Made by a program: the position numbers and the translations under genes. The notes below the pieces were generated by a model. It was not told the origin of the DNA. It made no database searches and saw nothing but the letters and a program-made list of their open reading frames with translations. From Flavobacterium sedimenticola (GTDB lineage: Bacteria > Bacteroidota > Bacteroidia > Flavobacteriales > Flavobacteriaceae): a stretch of 64,000 nt of DNA. Shown one piece after another: positions 43,729 to 51,581 of this stretch. The stretch covers positions 186,001-250,000 of the forward strand of contig NZ_JASGBP010000004.1 in NCBI RefSeq assembly GCF_030053345.1, given 5' to 3'. Within the stretch, counting starts at the first letter, position 1. Each line of letters starts with the position of its first letter.

Positions 43729-44372
43729 ATCAAGTTATTATTCTTGGCCTTTTGAATGGCCTCTAACTTGTTATGGACTTGCAGTTTGGTATAAATATTT
43801 TCGATGTGCTTTCGAACTGTAGAAGGAGACAAAAACAGGTTTTCGGCTATGATGTTGTAGTTTAACCCTTTACTCAGTTGTTCTAAAACTTCCACTTCCC
43901 GCGAAGTTAATTTGATATCATCACGGCATTTTTCTTCAAAATTAACCGGATTTCTGAGTAGTTTCAGTGTTTTTAAGGCAATTGACGGATTCATGGCCGC
44001 CCCGCCGTTTAAGGTTTCGAGTATGCCTTGGTGTAGTTCTTTTGGGTTGACTTCTTTTAGTAAATACCCATCGGCACCGGCTTTGATGGCGTTGAAAATA
44101 TTTTCATCGTTATCAAAAACCGTCAGCATGATAATTTTGATTTGCGGGTATTTCGCTTTGATCAGTTTAGTGGCTTCGATACCGTTGCATACAGGCATTT
44201 CAATATCCATCAAAATCAAATCGATGTTTTTATTAGCTTCCAGTTTCTTGAGCAAATCTTGTCCTTCAATAGCGGTAAACTTGAGCGCTAAATCATCAAA
44301 GAAAGATAATTTCTCGGCTACTGCTTTTTGCAAAAAAACATTATCATCTACTAAGGCGATACGGATTGACAT
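43725..44372 (-). CDS. NarL/LuxR-family response regulator
   Basis: 215-aa two-component regulator. The receiver (1-120) has the acidic pair D9-D10, phospho-acceptor D56 in LILMDIEMPVCNG, conserved Thr in IIMLTVFD and Lys in GYLLKEV. The C-terminal LuxR helix-turn-helix (LTSREVEVLEQLSKGLNYNIIAENLFLSPSTVRKHIENIYTKL, about 155-197) binds DNA as a dimer. Two TPR histidine kinases lie immediately upstream on the same strand. A 22-bp perfect palindrome plus -7 box (44546-44595) sits at the head of a leader of about 165 nt, so the regulator probably controls itself and three other promoters nearby. Confidence 0.94.
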   Translation of the reverse strand: MSIRIALVDDNVFLQKAVAEKLSFFDDLALKFTAIEGQDLLKKLEANKNIDLILMDIEMPVCNGIEATKLIKAKYPQIKIIMLTVFDNDENIFNAIKAGADGYLLKEVNPKELHQGILETLNGGAAMNPSIALKTLKLLRNPVNFEEKCRDDIKLTSREVEVLEQLSKGLNYNIIAENLFLSPSTVRKHIENIYTKLQVHNKLEAIQKAKNNNLI

Positions 44373-44545
44373 ACAGATATATATTAAGACAAATTTGGCG
44401 AATAATTTTTAACTGATTATCAAAAGCGTTGAAAAAAAGTCCTTTTCAAACATGTAGAATTAGCTTGAATAATCCACAGAATGAAAAGGACAACAATAAA
44501 AACAACCTAATTGTTTTTGTAATTAATCAATACCACTTGATTACT

Positions 44546-44595
44546 CAAATTTGATGAATTACAGACACAAAAAAAATACGACATATGTCGTATTT
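44546..44595 (-). promoter_or_regulatory. Regulon operator/promoter site 1 (response regulator)
   Basis: A perfect 22-bp palindrome at 44574-44595 (half-site AAATACGACAT) overlaps the last bases of the upstream kinase gene. On the minus strand CAAATTTG, a -7-like box, ends 28 nt after the palindrome (TTTG at 44546-44549). It lies about 200 bp from the regulator ATG, leaving a long leader. Sites 2-4 have the same palindrome and identical spacing. Confidence 0.8.
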
Positions 44596-46567
44596 ATAAC
44601 CCTTGCTGTTTTTGGGATTGTATACCCAACATAATGGTAATGGCAGTACCTTTATCGGGTTCGGAATGAATTTCAAAAGTTCCGCCGATATCCCGAATTC
44701 GTTTTTCCATGTTTTGAATCCCATTGCCCATCAGCACGGTTTCTCGGTTAAAACCACAACCGTCATCGGTAATCCTAATCAAGACTTTTTCCGCTTCGGG
44801 TAGAATGCTCACCGCAACCGATTGGGGCCGGGCATATTTAATGCTGTTGTTGATGGCTTCCTGAATGGTACGATACAAATTCATGCCTTCTACCGAAGAA
44901 AACCGGAGCTCTTTGAGTGTCGGATTGACTTCAAAATTAAATTGGATATCCTCTTTGGCTTCCTGCGCTTTATCAATAAAATTATGGATTCGAGCTTGTA
45001 AATCTTCGAATGTAATTTCGCTTTTATTCATGGCCCAAATGGTATCGCGCAGCTCAATAATAGTGCTTTTCGCAAAGTTGCTGATGCCCGAAAGCTTGGC
45101 ATCGAGTTTTTGATTCTGAATGTCAAAAGCATACTTAATGTTGTCTACCGACGAGATGATGAAGGTAAGTTGTGAGCCGATATTGTCATGCAAATCTCTC
45201 GAAATAGCGAGTCGCTGTTCCTGCAATTTGTTTTGCGTTTCGATTTTGGCAATAGCCGATTTCAGTTCAAACTCCTGCTGTTGCTGTTTGTTTTTGAGTT
45301 TTTGTTGGCGGTATACCAAATAAATAATAATCAGCAAGGCCAAAGAAATGAGTATGGCTATGATGAATTGGGTTTCTTTTTTCTTGATCTCCGATTCACG
45401 CAAGGCGATTTCGGCTTTCGATTTTTGAAGCTGTAATTCTTTTTTCTCGGTTTGGTATTGGGTTTCAAGTTCAGCCGCTTGCTTTTCGGCCTTGTTGACC
45501 AAAAGTTGTTCGTCTAAAACCACCAACTTATCCAAAAAGTACGTCACGCTGTCGGGTTGGTGCAGCGCTGCGTAAACATTGATAAGCGATTTATAATTGA
45601 TTTGCAGTTTTTCGGTAGTACCGCTCGATTCGTAGAACTTTTGCGTGGATAACAATAGTTTTTTGGCCTTGCCGAATTGTTGGGCTGAAACGTATTCGTT
45701 AGCCAAGTTTAAATCAAAGTTGGCTTTGTCCAAATCGGAATGCAGTTCTTCTCGGATTGCTTTTGATTTTTCAAAAAAAGCCAGCGCGTCTTTCGATTTT
45801 TTTTGTTCGGTTTTGATAGACGCTATATTGTTGAACCCGCTCGATAGGCCTTTTTTATTGCCGACAGCCGTACAGGCTTTTACGCTTTTATCATAATATT
45901 TCAAAGCTTGCAGGGTATCATTCAACTGCAAGTATACATTTCCTAAATTCAAACAAGACACGCAGAGTTCTTCGGTAAAATTATTTTTTTCCTGAAACCG
46001 AACCACATCACCAATGTATTGCAAGGCTTTGGGATAATTTTTAAGTTTCAAATAAATCAGTCCGATGTTGCCTTTCGTGATGCTCGTATTTTTCTCGTCT
46101 TTTACGCTTTCAAAATACGACAACGCTTCTACAAAAGCAGCCATCGCTTGTTTGTATTGATGCGTTTTTTCGTAAATGTTGGCCAAATTATTGTTGATTT
46201 TAGCCAATCCTTTCACATCGTTTCGCAGTTTTCTGACTTTGTAAGCAGTAAGATAATTGACTTTAGAATTGATAAAATCGCCTTTGATAAAATACACCGC
46301 ACCGATATCGCTGTATACTTGAGCCAAAAGCGTGGAATCGTTGAGTTTTCTCGATTCTATCACGGCCTTGTCACCGTAATGCAAAGCCGAATCGATATCG
46401 ATTTTAGAATAATACCACGTCAGATCCGAATAAATCACAGCGATTCGCTTGGCATCGGGTTTGGCTTGCAAATCTTTCTTCAGACGATCAACCATTTCCT
46501 GCGCATTTTGAGCCCGCAAACCAAAGGCAAAAACAAATAAAACGAGTATCAGCAGTGGTTTTTTCAT
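44594..46567 (-). CDS. TPR-domain sensor histidine kinase 1
   Basis: 657-aa kinase. Signal peptide (MKKPLLILVLFVFAFGLRAQ), periplasmic TPR repeats over residues about 25-350 (WYYSKIDIDSALHYGDKAV, LAQVYSDIGAVYFIKGDF, NLANIYEKTHQYKQAMAAF and more), one membrane span (401-419) after a coiled coil, then HisKA_3 with H460 in SRDLHDNIGSQLTFI, and HATPase_c with EAINNSIKYA, DDGCGFN and GNGIQNMEKRI. It belongs to the NarX/DesK class that pairs with LuxR-type regulators. It follows a paralogue by 9 bp; the two are near-identical from the H-box to the DHp end. The stimulus is unknown; periplasmic TPRs suggest a protein ligand. Confidence 0.93.
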   Translation of the reverse strand: MKKPLLILVLFVFAFGLRAQNAQEMVDRLKKDLQAKPDAKRIAVIYSDLTWYYSKIDIDSALHYGDKAVIESRKLNDSTLLAQVYSDIGAVYFIKGDFINSKVNYLTAYKVRKLRNDVKGLAKINNNLANIYEKTHQYKQAMAAFVEALSYFESVKDEKNTSITKGNIGLIYLKLKNYPKALQYIGDVVRFQEKNNFTEELCVSCLNLGNVYLQLNDTLQALKYYDKSVKACTAVGNKKGLSSGFNNIASIKTEQKKSKDALAFFEKSKAIREELHSDLDKANFDLNLANEYVSAQQFGKAKKLLLSTQKFYESSGTTEKLQINYKSLINVYAALHQPDSVTYFLDKLVVLDEQLLVNKAEKQAAELETQYQTEKKELQLQKSKAEIALRESEIKKKETQFIIAILISLALLIIIYLVYRQQKLKNKQQQQEFELKSAIAKIETQNKLQEQRLAISRDLHDNIGSQLTFIISSVDNIKYAFDIQNQKLDAKLSGISNFAKSTIIELRDTIWAMNKSEITFEDLQARIHNFIDKAQEAKEDIQFNFEVNPTLKELRFSSVEGMNLYRTIQEAINNSIKYARPQSVAVSILPEAEKVLIRITDDGCGFNRETVLMGNGIQNMEKRIRDIGGTFEIHSEPDKGTAITIMLGIQSQKQQGL

Positions 46568-46576
46568 CAGCTTCCC

Positions 46577-48469
46577 TTAAAGTAAAATACGGATTGTGGT
46601 GCCCGACGGTGCGCTTTCTATGGTAAAGCTCCCGTTTATTTCGGCTATTCTTTTTTGGATATTGAGCAACCCGTTCCCTCGCACCGGCGCGTTGACATCA
46701 AATCCTTTTCCGTCATCGGTAATGGAAATCCGAACCTTATCTGCTTCCGATTTGACCTCAACGGTTATTTTTTGGGCTTCGGCATACTTAATACTGTTAT
46801 TGACCGCTTCCTGTATGGTTCGGTATACATTCATGCCTTCTATAGAGCTGAATTTTTTATGTTTCAGCGCGTCATCCACAAAGAAATTAAACAGAATATC
46901 ACTTTTCGCTTCTTGGGCTTTATCAATAAAATTATGAATGCGGGTTTGTAAATCCTCGAACGTAATTTCATTTTTATTCATAGCCCAAATGGTATCGCGC
47001 AACTCGATTATGGTTGATTTGGCGAAATCGCTGATGCCCGAAAGCTTGGTGTCGAGTTTCTGATTTTGAATATCGAAGGCATACTTGATGTTGTCTACCG
47101 AGGAAATGATAAAGGTAAGTTGCGCTCCGATGTTATCGTGTAAGTCGCGCGATATGGCTAAGCGCTGTTCCTGGAGTCGGTTTTGGGTTTCGATTTTGGT
47201 AATAGCCGATTTGAGTTCAAACTCTTGTTCTTTTTGTTTTATTTTGAGTTTCTGCTGGCGATACACCAGGTAAATAATGCACAGCAACGCCAACGAAACC
47301 AATCCTAAAATAAGAAATTGGGTATTCTTTTGTTTGATTTCGATTTCGCGTTCCCGGATTTCGGTCTTTGATTGTAACAGTTGTTTTTCTTTTTTCTCGT
47401 TTTGGTATTTGGCTTCCAATTCGGAGAAAATTTGGGCGCGTTCGACATCAAAAACAGAGTCCCGAATTTTGATGTAATTTTCCTGATCCTGAACCGCTTT
47501 GGCTAAGTGATTTCGTTTTTTATTGAAGGCAGAACGTTGGAAATAAAAATCTCGCAACTTTTCGGCATTTTGACTCTTGTTGACATAGGATTCTGCAATT
47601 TTAAAATAGTGCTCGGCTTTATCAAAATCATCGGTTTGAAAGGCAATCGTGGCCAAATTGGTGTAGTTGGTTGCGCGTTCGTAATAGTAGTTGTTGTCTT
47701 TTACACCGCCATTGATTTCAAAATTTTTATCGCTGATTTTAACGGCCGAAGTAATCCAGCGCTTCGCTTCCGCATATTTTTTTTGTTTGAGGAGCGTATT
47801 CCCGATATTATTGTAGGTATCGCCAATATAAATAGTATCCTTACCCTTGAAATAGCGAAATACCTTTTTGTGGTAATACAAAGCGCTGTCGGGCTTGTTC
47901 CAATCATCGAAATTGATGGCGATGGCATTAAGCGCATTGCAAATCATATCGGGCGCTAATTTCTTTTGGCTCAACCAATAGTTCAACGCTTTTTTTCCGT
48001 AGTAAATTCCCTTAGGATAACTTTCAAAATCGTGGTAGGTAAGCGACAAATTCGCATTAAAAAAAGCAATCCAATTTTCTTTTTTCTCTTTTTCCGCTAC
48101 TCTGATCCCTTGAAGCGAATACTGAATGGCTTTATCGTATTGCCCTTGTTTTCGATACACCTTTGTCAGGTTATTGTATACGGTGAGCAGCGAAGGAATG
48201 TCGCCGACTTTTTGAAGTAGATGAAGGGCTTTTTCTCCGTAAACAACAGCACTGTCTAATTGGTTGTAATCACAGCAGCGTGCATTTTTACAAAAGTAAT
48301 ATTGCGCTTCGTCGGCCGGCGTTTTAATCTTTCTTTTAGCTATTTTAAAATAATAATCAGAAGAATCCTGGGATGTAAAAGCCTTTATCAATGTTTCCTT
48401 AAGCTCCTGCGCAGCTGACTGTGCCGAAAAGAAGAGCATCAAAAAAATAAGGCAATAAAAGCGTTTCAT
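46577..48469 (-). CDS. TPR-domain sensor histidine kinase 2
   Basis: 630-aa kinase, paralogue of the next gene. Signal MKRFYCLIFLMLFFSAQSAAQ, TPRs over about 50-330 (LLTVYNNLTKVYRKQGQYDKAIQY, TYNNIGNTLLKQKKYAEAKRW), coiled coil, membrane span 384-403 (QFLILGLVSLALLCIIYLVYR), HisKA_3 H444 in SRDLHDNIGAQLTFI, and HATPase_c with EAVNNSIKYAEA, DDGKGFD and GNGLLNIQKRI. The TPR half has diverged from kinase 1 while the kinase half is conserved, so two sensors with different inputs probably feed one regulator. It lies 50 bp after the small membrane protein at 48520 in the same unit. Confidence 0.93.
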   Translation of the reverse strand: MKRFYCLIFLMLFFSAQSAAQELKETLIKAFTSQDSSDYYFKIAKRKIKTPADEAQYYFCKNARCCDYNQLDSAVVYGEKALHLLQKVGDIPSLLTVYNNLTKVYRKQGQYDKAIQYSLQGIRVAEKEKKENWIAFFNANLSLTYHDFESYPKGIYYGKKALNYWLSQKKLAPDMICNALNAIAINFDDWNKPDSALYYHKKVFRYFKGKDTIYIGDTYNNIGNTLLKQKKYAEAKRWITSAVKISDKNFEINGGVKDNNYYYERATNYTNLATIAFQTDDFDKAEHYFKIAESYVNKSQNAEKLRDFYFQRSAFNKKRNHLAKAVQDQENYIKIRDSVFDVERAQIFSELEAKYQNEKKEKQLLQSKTEIREREIEIKQKNTQFLILGLVSLALLCIIYLVYRQQKLKIKQKEQEFELKSAITKIETQNRLQEQRLAISRDLHDNIGAQLTFIISSVDNIKYAFDIQNQKLDTKLSGISDFAKSTIIELRDTIWAMNKNEITFEDLQTRIHNFIDKAQEAKSDILFNFFVDDALKHKKFSSIEGMNVYRTIQEAVNNSIKYAEAQKITVEVKSEADKVRISITDDGKGFDVNAPVRGNGLLNIQKRIAEINGSFTIESAPSGTTIRILL

Positions 48470-48519
48470 ACGGAGATTCTATAGCATAAATATAGCAAAA
48501 ATGTTAAAATTTTGAAGCG

Positions 48520-48801
48520 CTATCTTTCTTTTTTCGAACAGGAATCTTGAAAGAGTTGATAATTTAAATCGAATATATTTTTACGCAATGCCGTGTTTAC
48601 CTCTTTTAATTGTAGTTTCAATTCCTCAGAGAGCCGAATTTGATGCGACCGACTTACATTTTCTTGTTCTAACTGTACTATAAAATCTTCCAACGGTTTA
48701 AGTTTAGAGCGAAATTGGATTCTTTCGGCCTTAATCTTACCGCTCAGGTAGAGTATCAATCCCATTTGGATTATAAAAACAGCTGACAAAAAATAGATCA
48801 T
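48520..48801 (-). CDS. Small membrane protein with coiled coil, first gene of the kinase operon
   Basis: 93-aa protein. I start at ATG 48801 (MIYFLSAVFIIQMGLILYLSG), placing a single hydrophobic span at the N-terminus; an upstream in-frame ATG at 48927 would run through the operator and is unlikely. The remainder (KIKAERIQFRSKLKPLEDFIVQLEQENVSRSHQIRLSEELKLQLKEVNTALRKNIFDL) is a charged coiled coil. No family recognised. Preceding the two kinases and behind its own copy of the palindrome promoter, it may be an accessory membrane subunit of the sensors. Confidence 0.65.
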   Translation of the reverse strand: MIYFLSAVFIIQMGLILYLSGKIKAERIQFRSKLKPLEDFIVQLEQENVSRSHQIRLSEELKLQLKEVNTALRKNIFDLNYQLFQDSCSKKER

Positions 48802-48820
48802 AACAATAGTAGTAAGTGTA

Positions 48821-48870
48821 CAAAGTTGCGACAGTCTAAAACCAAAAAAAATACGGCGAATGCCGTATTT
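48821..48870 (-). promoter_or_regulatory. Regulon operator/promoter site 2 (kinase operon)
   Basis: A 22-bp palindrome at 48849-48870 (AAATACGGC...GCCGTATTT with central mismatch). On the minus strand, CAACTTTG ends 28 nt later (TTTG at 48821-48824), about 20 bp before the ATG at 48801. It also lies 22 bp after the stop of the upstream lipoprotein gene, so a terminator role cannot be excluded, but the sequence conservation with sites 1, 3 and 4 favours a binding site. Confidence 0.8.
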
Positions 48871-48892
48871 TCTTATGCATGGTAAACTTTTA

Positions 48893-49426
48893 TTAATTGG
48901 AAGTAAAATTAATATTAAATGCTCCATTGGTTACCGATTTGGTATCGGCTCCCTCTTGATTTTTTGCGGTAAAATTAAAAGTCCCTTTTACATTAGTCTC
49001 TGTAATTTCACTAATAGTGATTGAACCAACGACCCCTGAGGATTCGTATGGAGCCGCCCAAGTTTGGGAATCCATCGGGTTACTGATGTTGACTTCCGTG
49101 TAACTGGCAATTGCCGAAATTCCGGCGGTATCACTTATTTCAAAAGTGCCTGCATTACCATCAGTGCCGGTCAAAATTAATTGTATGGCTTTACCGGAAG
49201 CAGTACTCCCTTGAATAATGATGGTTGTGAGTCCGCCTACTACTTGCTTTGTAGCGAAAGTAGCTGCCTCCATAGAGGTAAAAGAATTTCCGCCTACTTT
49301 GGCTTTTAAAGTGCCCAATGAAGCCGAACCGCCACCACCGCCATTATCGTCGCTTCCGCTACAAGAAGTTAATAAAACGGTTAGCGCCAAAGTAACGGCA
49401 AATCCAAATTGTTTTAATGATTTCAT
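48893..49426 (-). CDS. Surface lipoprotein of unknown function (DUF6252-like) 2
   Basis: 177-aa lipoprotein: lipobox LLTSC22 then SGSDDNGGGGG, an acidic and Gly-rich stretch like the Bacteroidetes lipoprotein export signal. The mature part is all-beta (GTLKAKVGGNSFTSMEAATFATKQVVGG, IIIQGSTASGKAIQLILTG, TVTNGAFNINF-like end) and is clearly paralogous to the preceding gene product. DUF6252-like by appearance. It follows the paralogue by 40 bp and is probably co-transcribed from regulon site 3; a weak palindrome-like sequence (TACAACGTATGATAAG, near 49449) precedes it. Confidence 0.72.
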   Translation of the reverse strand: MKSLKQFGFAVTLALTVLLTSCSGSDDNGGGGGSASLGTLKAKVGGNSFTSMEAATFATKQVVGGLTTIIIQGSTASGKAIQLILTGTDGNAGTFEISDTAGISAIASYTEVNISNPMDSQTWAAPYESSGVVGSITISEITETNVKGTFNFTAKNQEGADTKSVTNGAFNINFTSN

Positions 49427-49466
49427 AATATTATTGATTAAAGGTTAATACAACGTATGATAAGTC

Positions 49467-50009
49467 TTATAACTCTAAGCGGAAAGAACCGTTGGTTACA
49501 TTTTTAGTAGCGCCGGAACAATCCTCTCCTTCTCTTACTTCTTTTCCGTTAAAGCTAAAAGTCCCTTCAATTTTGTTAGCATCTACATGGGTTATTTCAA
49601 TAGTTCCGGTGGAACTATCGCAAAATACCGAGTTGTAGGTTACCACGGCAAACGTACTGGTGTTTACATCAATAAAAGTCAGATTTCCGCTGTAGGCACT
49701 GTTATTGCTTAAAGCGCCAACATCATAAGTTCCCACATCCAAAGTCCCGTCAAGGGCATACAATTGAATCCCGATGGATTTTCCGGTGGTTGTCGTTCCG
49801 GTCAATACCAAATTCCCTGATGCAAAACCGCCACTGGCAAAAGTTCCTTCGGCCAAAAAATTACTTCCGCCCGCTTTAGCTTTTATAAAAGTTCCGCTGG
49901 CAGGTCCGCTGAATCCTCCACCACTGCCCCCATCATCACTGCTGCAGGAAATGAATAAGGTTGATAGCGCCATTGTTAGTGCCAATCCAAAATGTTGTAA
50001 TGCTTTCAT
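49467..50009 (-). CDS. Surface lipoprotein of unknown function (DUF6252-like) 1
   Basis: 180-aa lipoprotein: lipobox TLFISC22 followed by SSDDGGSGGG. Mature beta-rich domain FIKAKAGGSNFLAEGTFASGGFASGNLVLTG, IGIQLYALDGTLDVGTYDVGA and GTFSFNGKE...TKNVTNGSFRLEL aligns along its length with the neighbouring 177-aa paralogue. Function unknown. It is the first gene after regulon site 3 (50036-50085), so the pair is predicted to be an output of the two-component system. Confidence 0.72.
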   Translation of the reverse strand: MKALQHFGLALTMALSTLFISCSSDDGGSGGGFSGPASGTFIKAKAGGSNFLAEGTFASGGFASGNLVLTGTTTTGKSIGIQLYALDGTLDVGTYDVGALSNNSAYSGNLTFIDVNTSTFAVVTYNSVFCDSSTGTIEITHVDANKIEGTFSFNGKEVREGEDCSGATKNVTNGSFRLEL

Positions 50010-50035
50010 ATTATTTATGGTTAAAGTTATGCGTA

Positions 50036-50085
50036 CAAATCTTACTTTTTAAACGCGCCAAATCAATACGACATCTGCCCTATTT
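50036..50085 (-). promoter_or_regulatory. Regulon operator/promoter site 3 (lipoprotein pair)
   Basis: A less perfect version of the palindrome at 50064-50085 (minus-strand AAATAGGGC...GTCGTATTG) with TTTG of AAGATTTG at 50036-50039, again exactly 28 nt downstream. It lies 55 bp upstream of the ATG at 50009. Imperfection of the dyad makes a pure terminator function unlikely. Confidence 0.75.
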
Positions 50086-50094
50086 TGCTGATAA

Positions 50095-51516
50095 TTATTT
50101 CATTAAAGCGGATTTCGGAATCGAGATAGATTTCAAAACGTTGGTCTCATTTTCACTCGAAATATAGTAGAGCAACTCGTTCTTCTCATCGTAAAACGGC
50201 AAGCCGTCAAAGTCGGTAGTATTCACTTTGCTTCCCAGATTTATGGGTTCCGACCAGTTTTTCCAGGTATCATCCAATCGATGCGAAACAAAAATGTCAA
50301 AGCTGCCGTAGGTACTAAAACCATTGCTGCCAAACAATACTGTTTTGCCGTCAGACAACAACTGACACATCCCTTCATCGGCGGCCGAATTAATTACTTT
50401 CCCCATATTTTGCAAAAAACCGTAGGTTCCGTCTTCCTTTTGCAAGGCAAAATACAAGTCGCTGCCGCCTTGTGAAAAATCGGTTTCAATACCCATCAGC
50501 AAAACCTTTCGATCCGGTGTTACCAGAGCATCGGCGGAATCGTCGTAATTGTTGTACCCTGCCACTTTGATCTGACCCAAGGATTGATACGTGCCATTGG
50601 TATCCGAAAACAGTTCGAAACCGGTTTCAGTGCTGTTGCGTTGGTAGGTATTTCCGCCTTTCAGCAAAAGAGTATTCCCCACATATTGCGCATGGTTGTA
50701 GCGGTCACCGGTGTTGAGTTGGGTTTCGATTCTCGGATTTGACCAATTCCCCGAACCGTCTTTGGTAAACGCAATGATTTCATTTTTAACATCGCTGATT
50801 TTGGTCACTAACATTTTTGTACCGTCCGGAGCAATCGTAGCGGATGACGGAATCATTTCAGGCAATGGCACTACTTTAGACGGGGTCAAACTTTCAAAAG
50901 CCGGATTGGTGTTCACTTGAGGCAGAATCGGGACATCGGAATCCGAAATTCCGATAGCATCAATTTCTTTTTGTCCGGGCAGCAATGCAAAATTGAATTC
51001 GACGCGAACGGCCACCACACCGCTTTCTGCTTGCTCTAAAATGGCATATTCCACACCCGGATTAACGACATCGGGATGGTCCTGAATTTTCCGTCGTTTA
51101 CGTTTAAAATAATAATTCCTGTCGGCCGGAATAGTCGCTTTGAAAGTAACTGTTTTGTAATTGGGTTTACGCGACCATACTCTTCTGTATTTTCCTGAAC
51201 CGTCGCCTACAGCTATACTGACCACACAACCCGCATTGAGGTTTTCAAAAACGGCAATTTGTTTTACGGTTTGCGGCTTTTCAAAGCTTACCTCAACCCA
51301 TTCATATCCGTCCAAAGCATTTTTAGGCATCCACGCATTCGGGCTGCTTCCCCCTTGCGGAAAGGCATCGGGCTTTCCCAAAACTCTTTTAACACCATTT
51401 TGTTTTCCGCCCAAATCAGAAGAAAACTTGATTAGCTTGTGAGCCCATTGTATCTGTTGGGCATTGATTGTAAAAGACAGTGCCAGGCTGAAACTGAGGA
51501 ATAGTATTCTTTTCAT
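50095..51516 (-). CDS. Secreted beta-propeller (PD40-like) protein with galactose-binding-like N-domain
   Basis: 473-aa exported protein (signal MKRILFLSFSLALSFTINAQ). Residues about 20-190 look like a discoidin/F5-8C-type domain (NAWMPKNALDGYEWVEVSFEKPQTVKQIAVFEN, typical of galactose-binding-like folds). Residues about 210-460 repeat a WD40/PD40-like pattern (SSATIAPDGTKMLVTKI, DDSADALVTPDRKVLLMG, EGMCQLLSDGKTVLFGSNG, FDGLPFYDEKNELLYYIS), as in TolB or the periplasmic propellers of T9SS-related OmpA proteins. It follows the PQQ-propeller gene after a terminator-like hairpin, so its expression may be attenuated. Confidence 0.75.
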   Translation of the reverse strand: MKRILFLSFSLALSFTINAQQIQWAHKLIKFSSDLGGKQNGVKRVLGKPDAFPQGGSSPNAWMPKNALDGYEWVEVSFEKPQTVKQIAVFENLNAGCVVSIAVGDGSGKYRRVWSRKPNYKTVTFKATIPADRNYYFKRKRRKIQDHPDVVNPGVEYAILEQAESGVVAVRVEFNFALLPGQKEIDAIGISDSDVPILPQVNTNPAFESLTPSKVVPLPEMIPSSATIAPDGTKMLVTKISDVKNEIIAFTKDGSGNWSNPRIETQLNTGDRYNHAQYVGNTLLLKGGNTYQRNSTETGFELFSDTNGTYQSLGQIKVAGYNNYDDSADALVTPDRKVLLMGIETDFSQGGSDLYFALQKEDGTYGFLQNMGKVINSAADEGMCQLLSDGKTVLFGSNGFSTYGSFDIFVSHRLDDTWKNWSEPINLGSKVNTTDFDGLPFYDEKNELLYYISSENETNVLKSISIPKSALMK

Positions 51517-51536
51517 TGTGAAATAAGATTAAAAAA

Positions 51537-51558
51537 GGACTGCAAAAAATTGCAGTCC
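51537..51558 (-). terminator. Intergenic terminator/attenuator after the PQQ-propeller gene
   Basis: GGACTGCAA pairs perfectly with TTGCAGTCC (9 bp, AAAA loop) and the minus strand continues with TTTTTT. Only 21 bp separate the stem from the next ATG (51516), leaving little room for a promoter, so the downstream gene is likely served by read-through. Confidence 0.82.
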
Positions 51559-51581
51559 CCACTCACTTTCTAATAAAAAAC

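Noticed and set aside
44574..44595. Palindromes near gene ends read as intrinsic terminators
   Set aside because: They follow stop codons, but the arms are AT-rich with no real loop, one copy is imperfect, the sequence is conserved between sites and the distance to TTTG is constant, which terminators would not require. A dual role remains possible.
48802..48927. Upstream ATG as the start of the 48520 gene
   Set aside because: That extension would translate across the operator and -7 box of site 2 and has no membrane-protein character.
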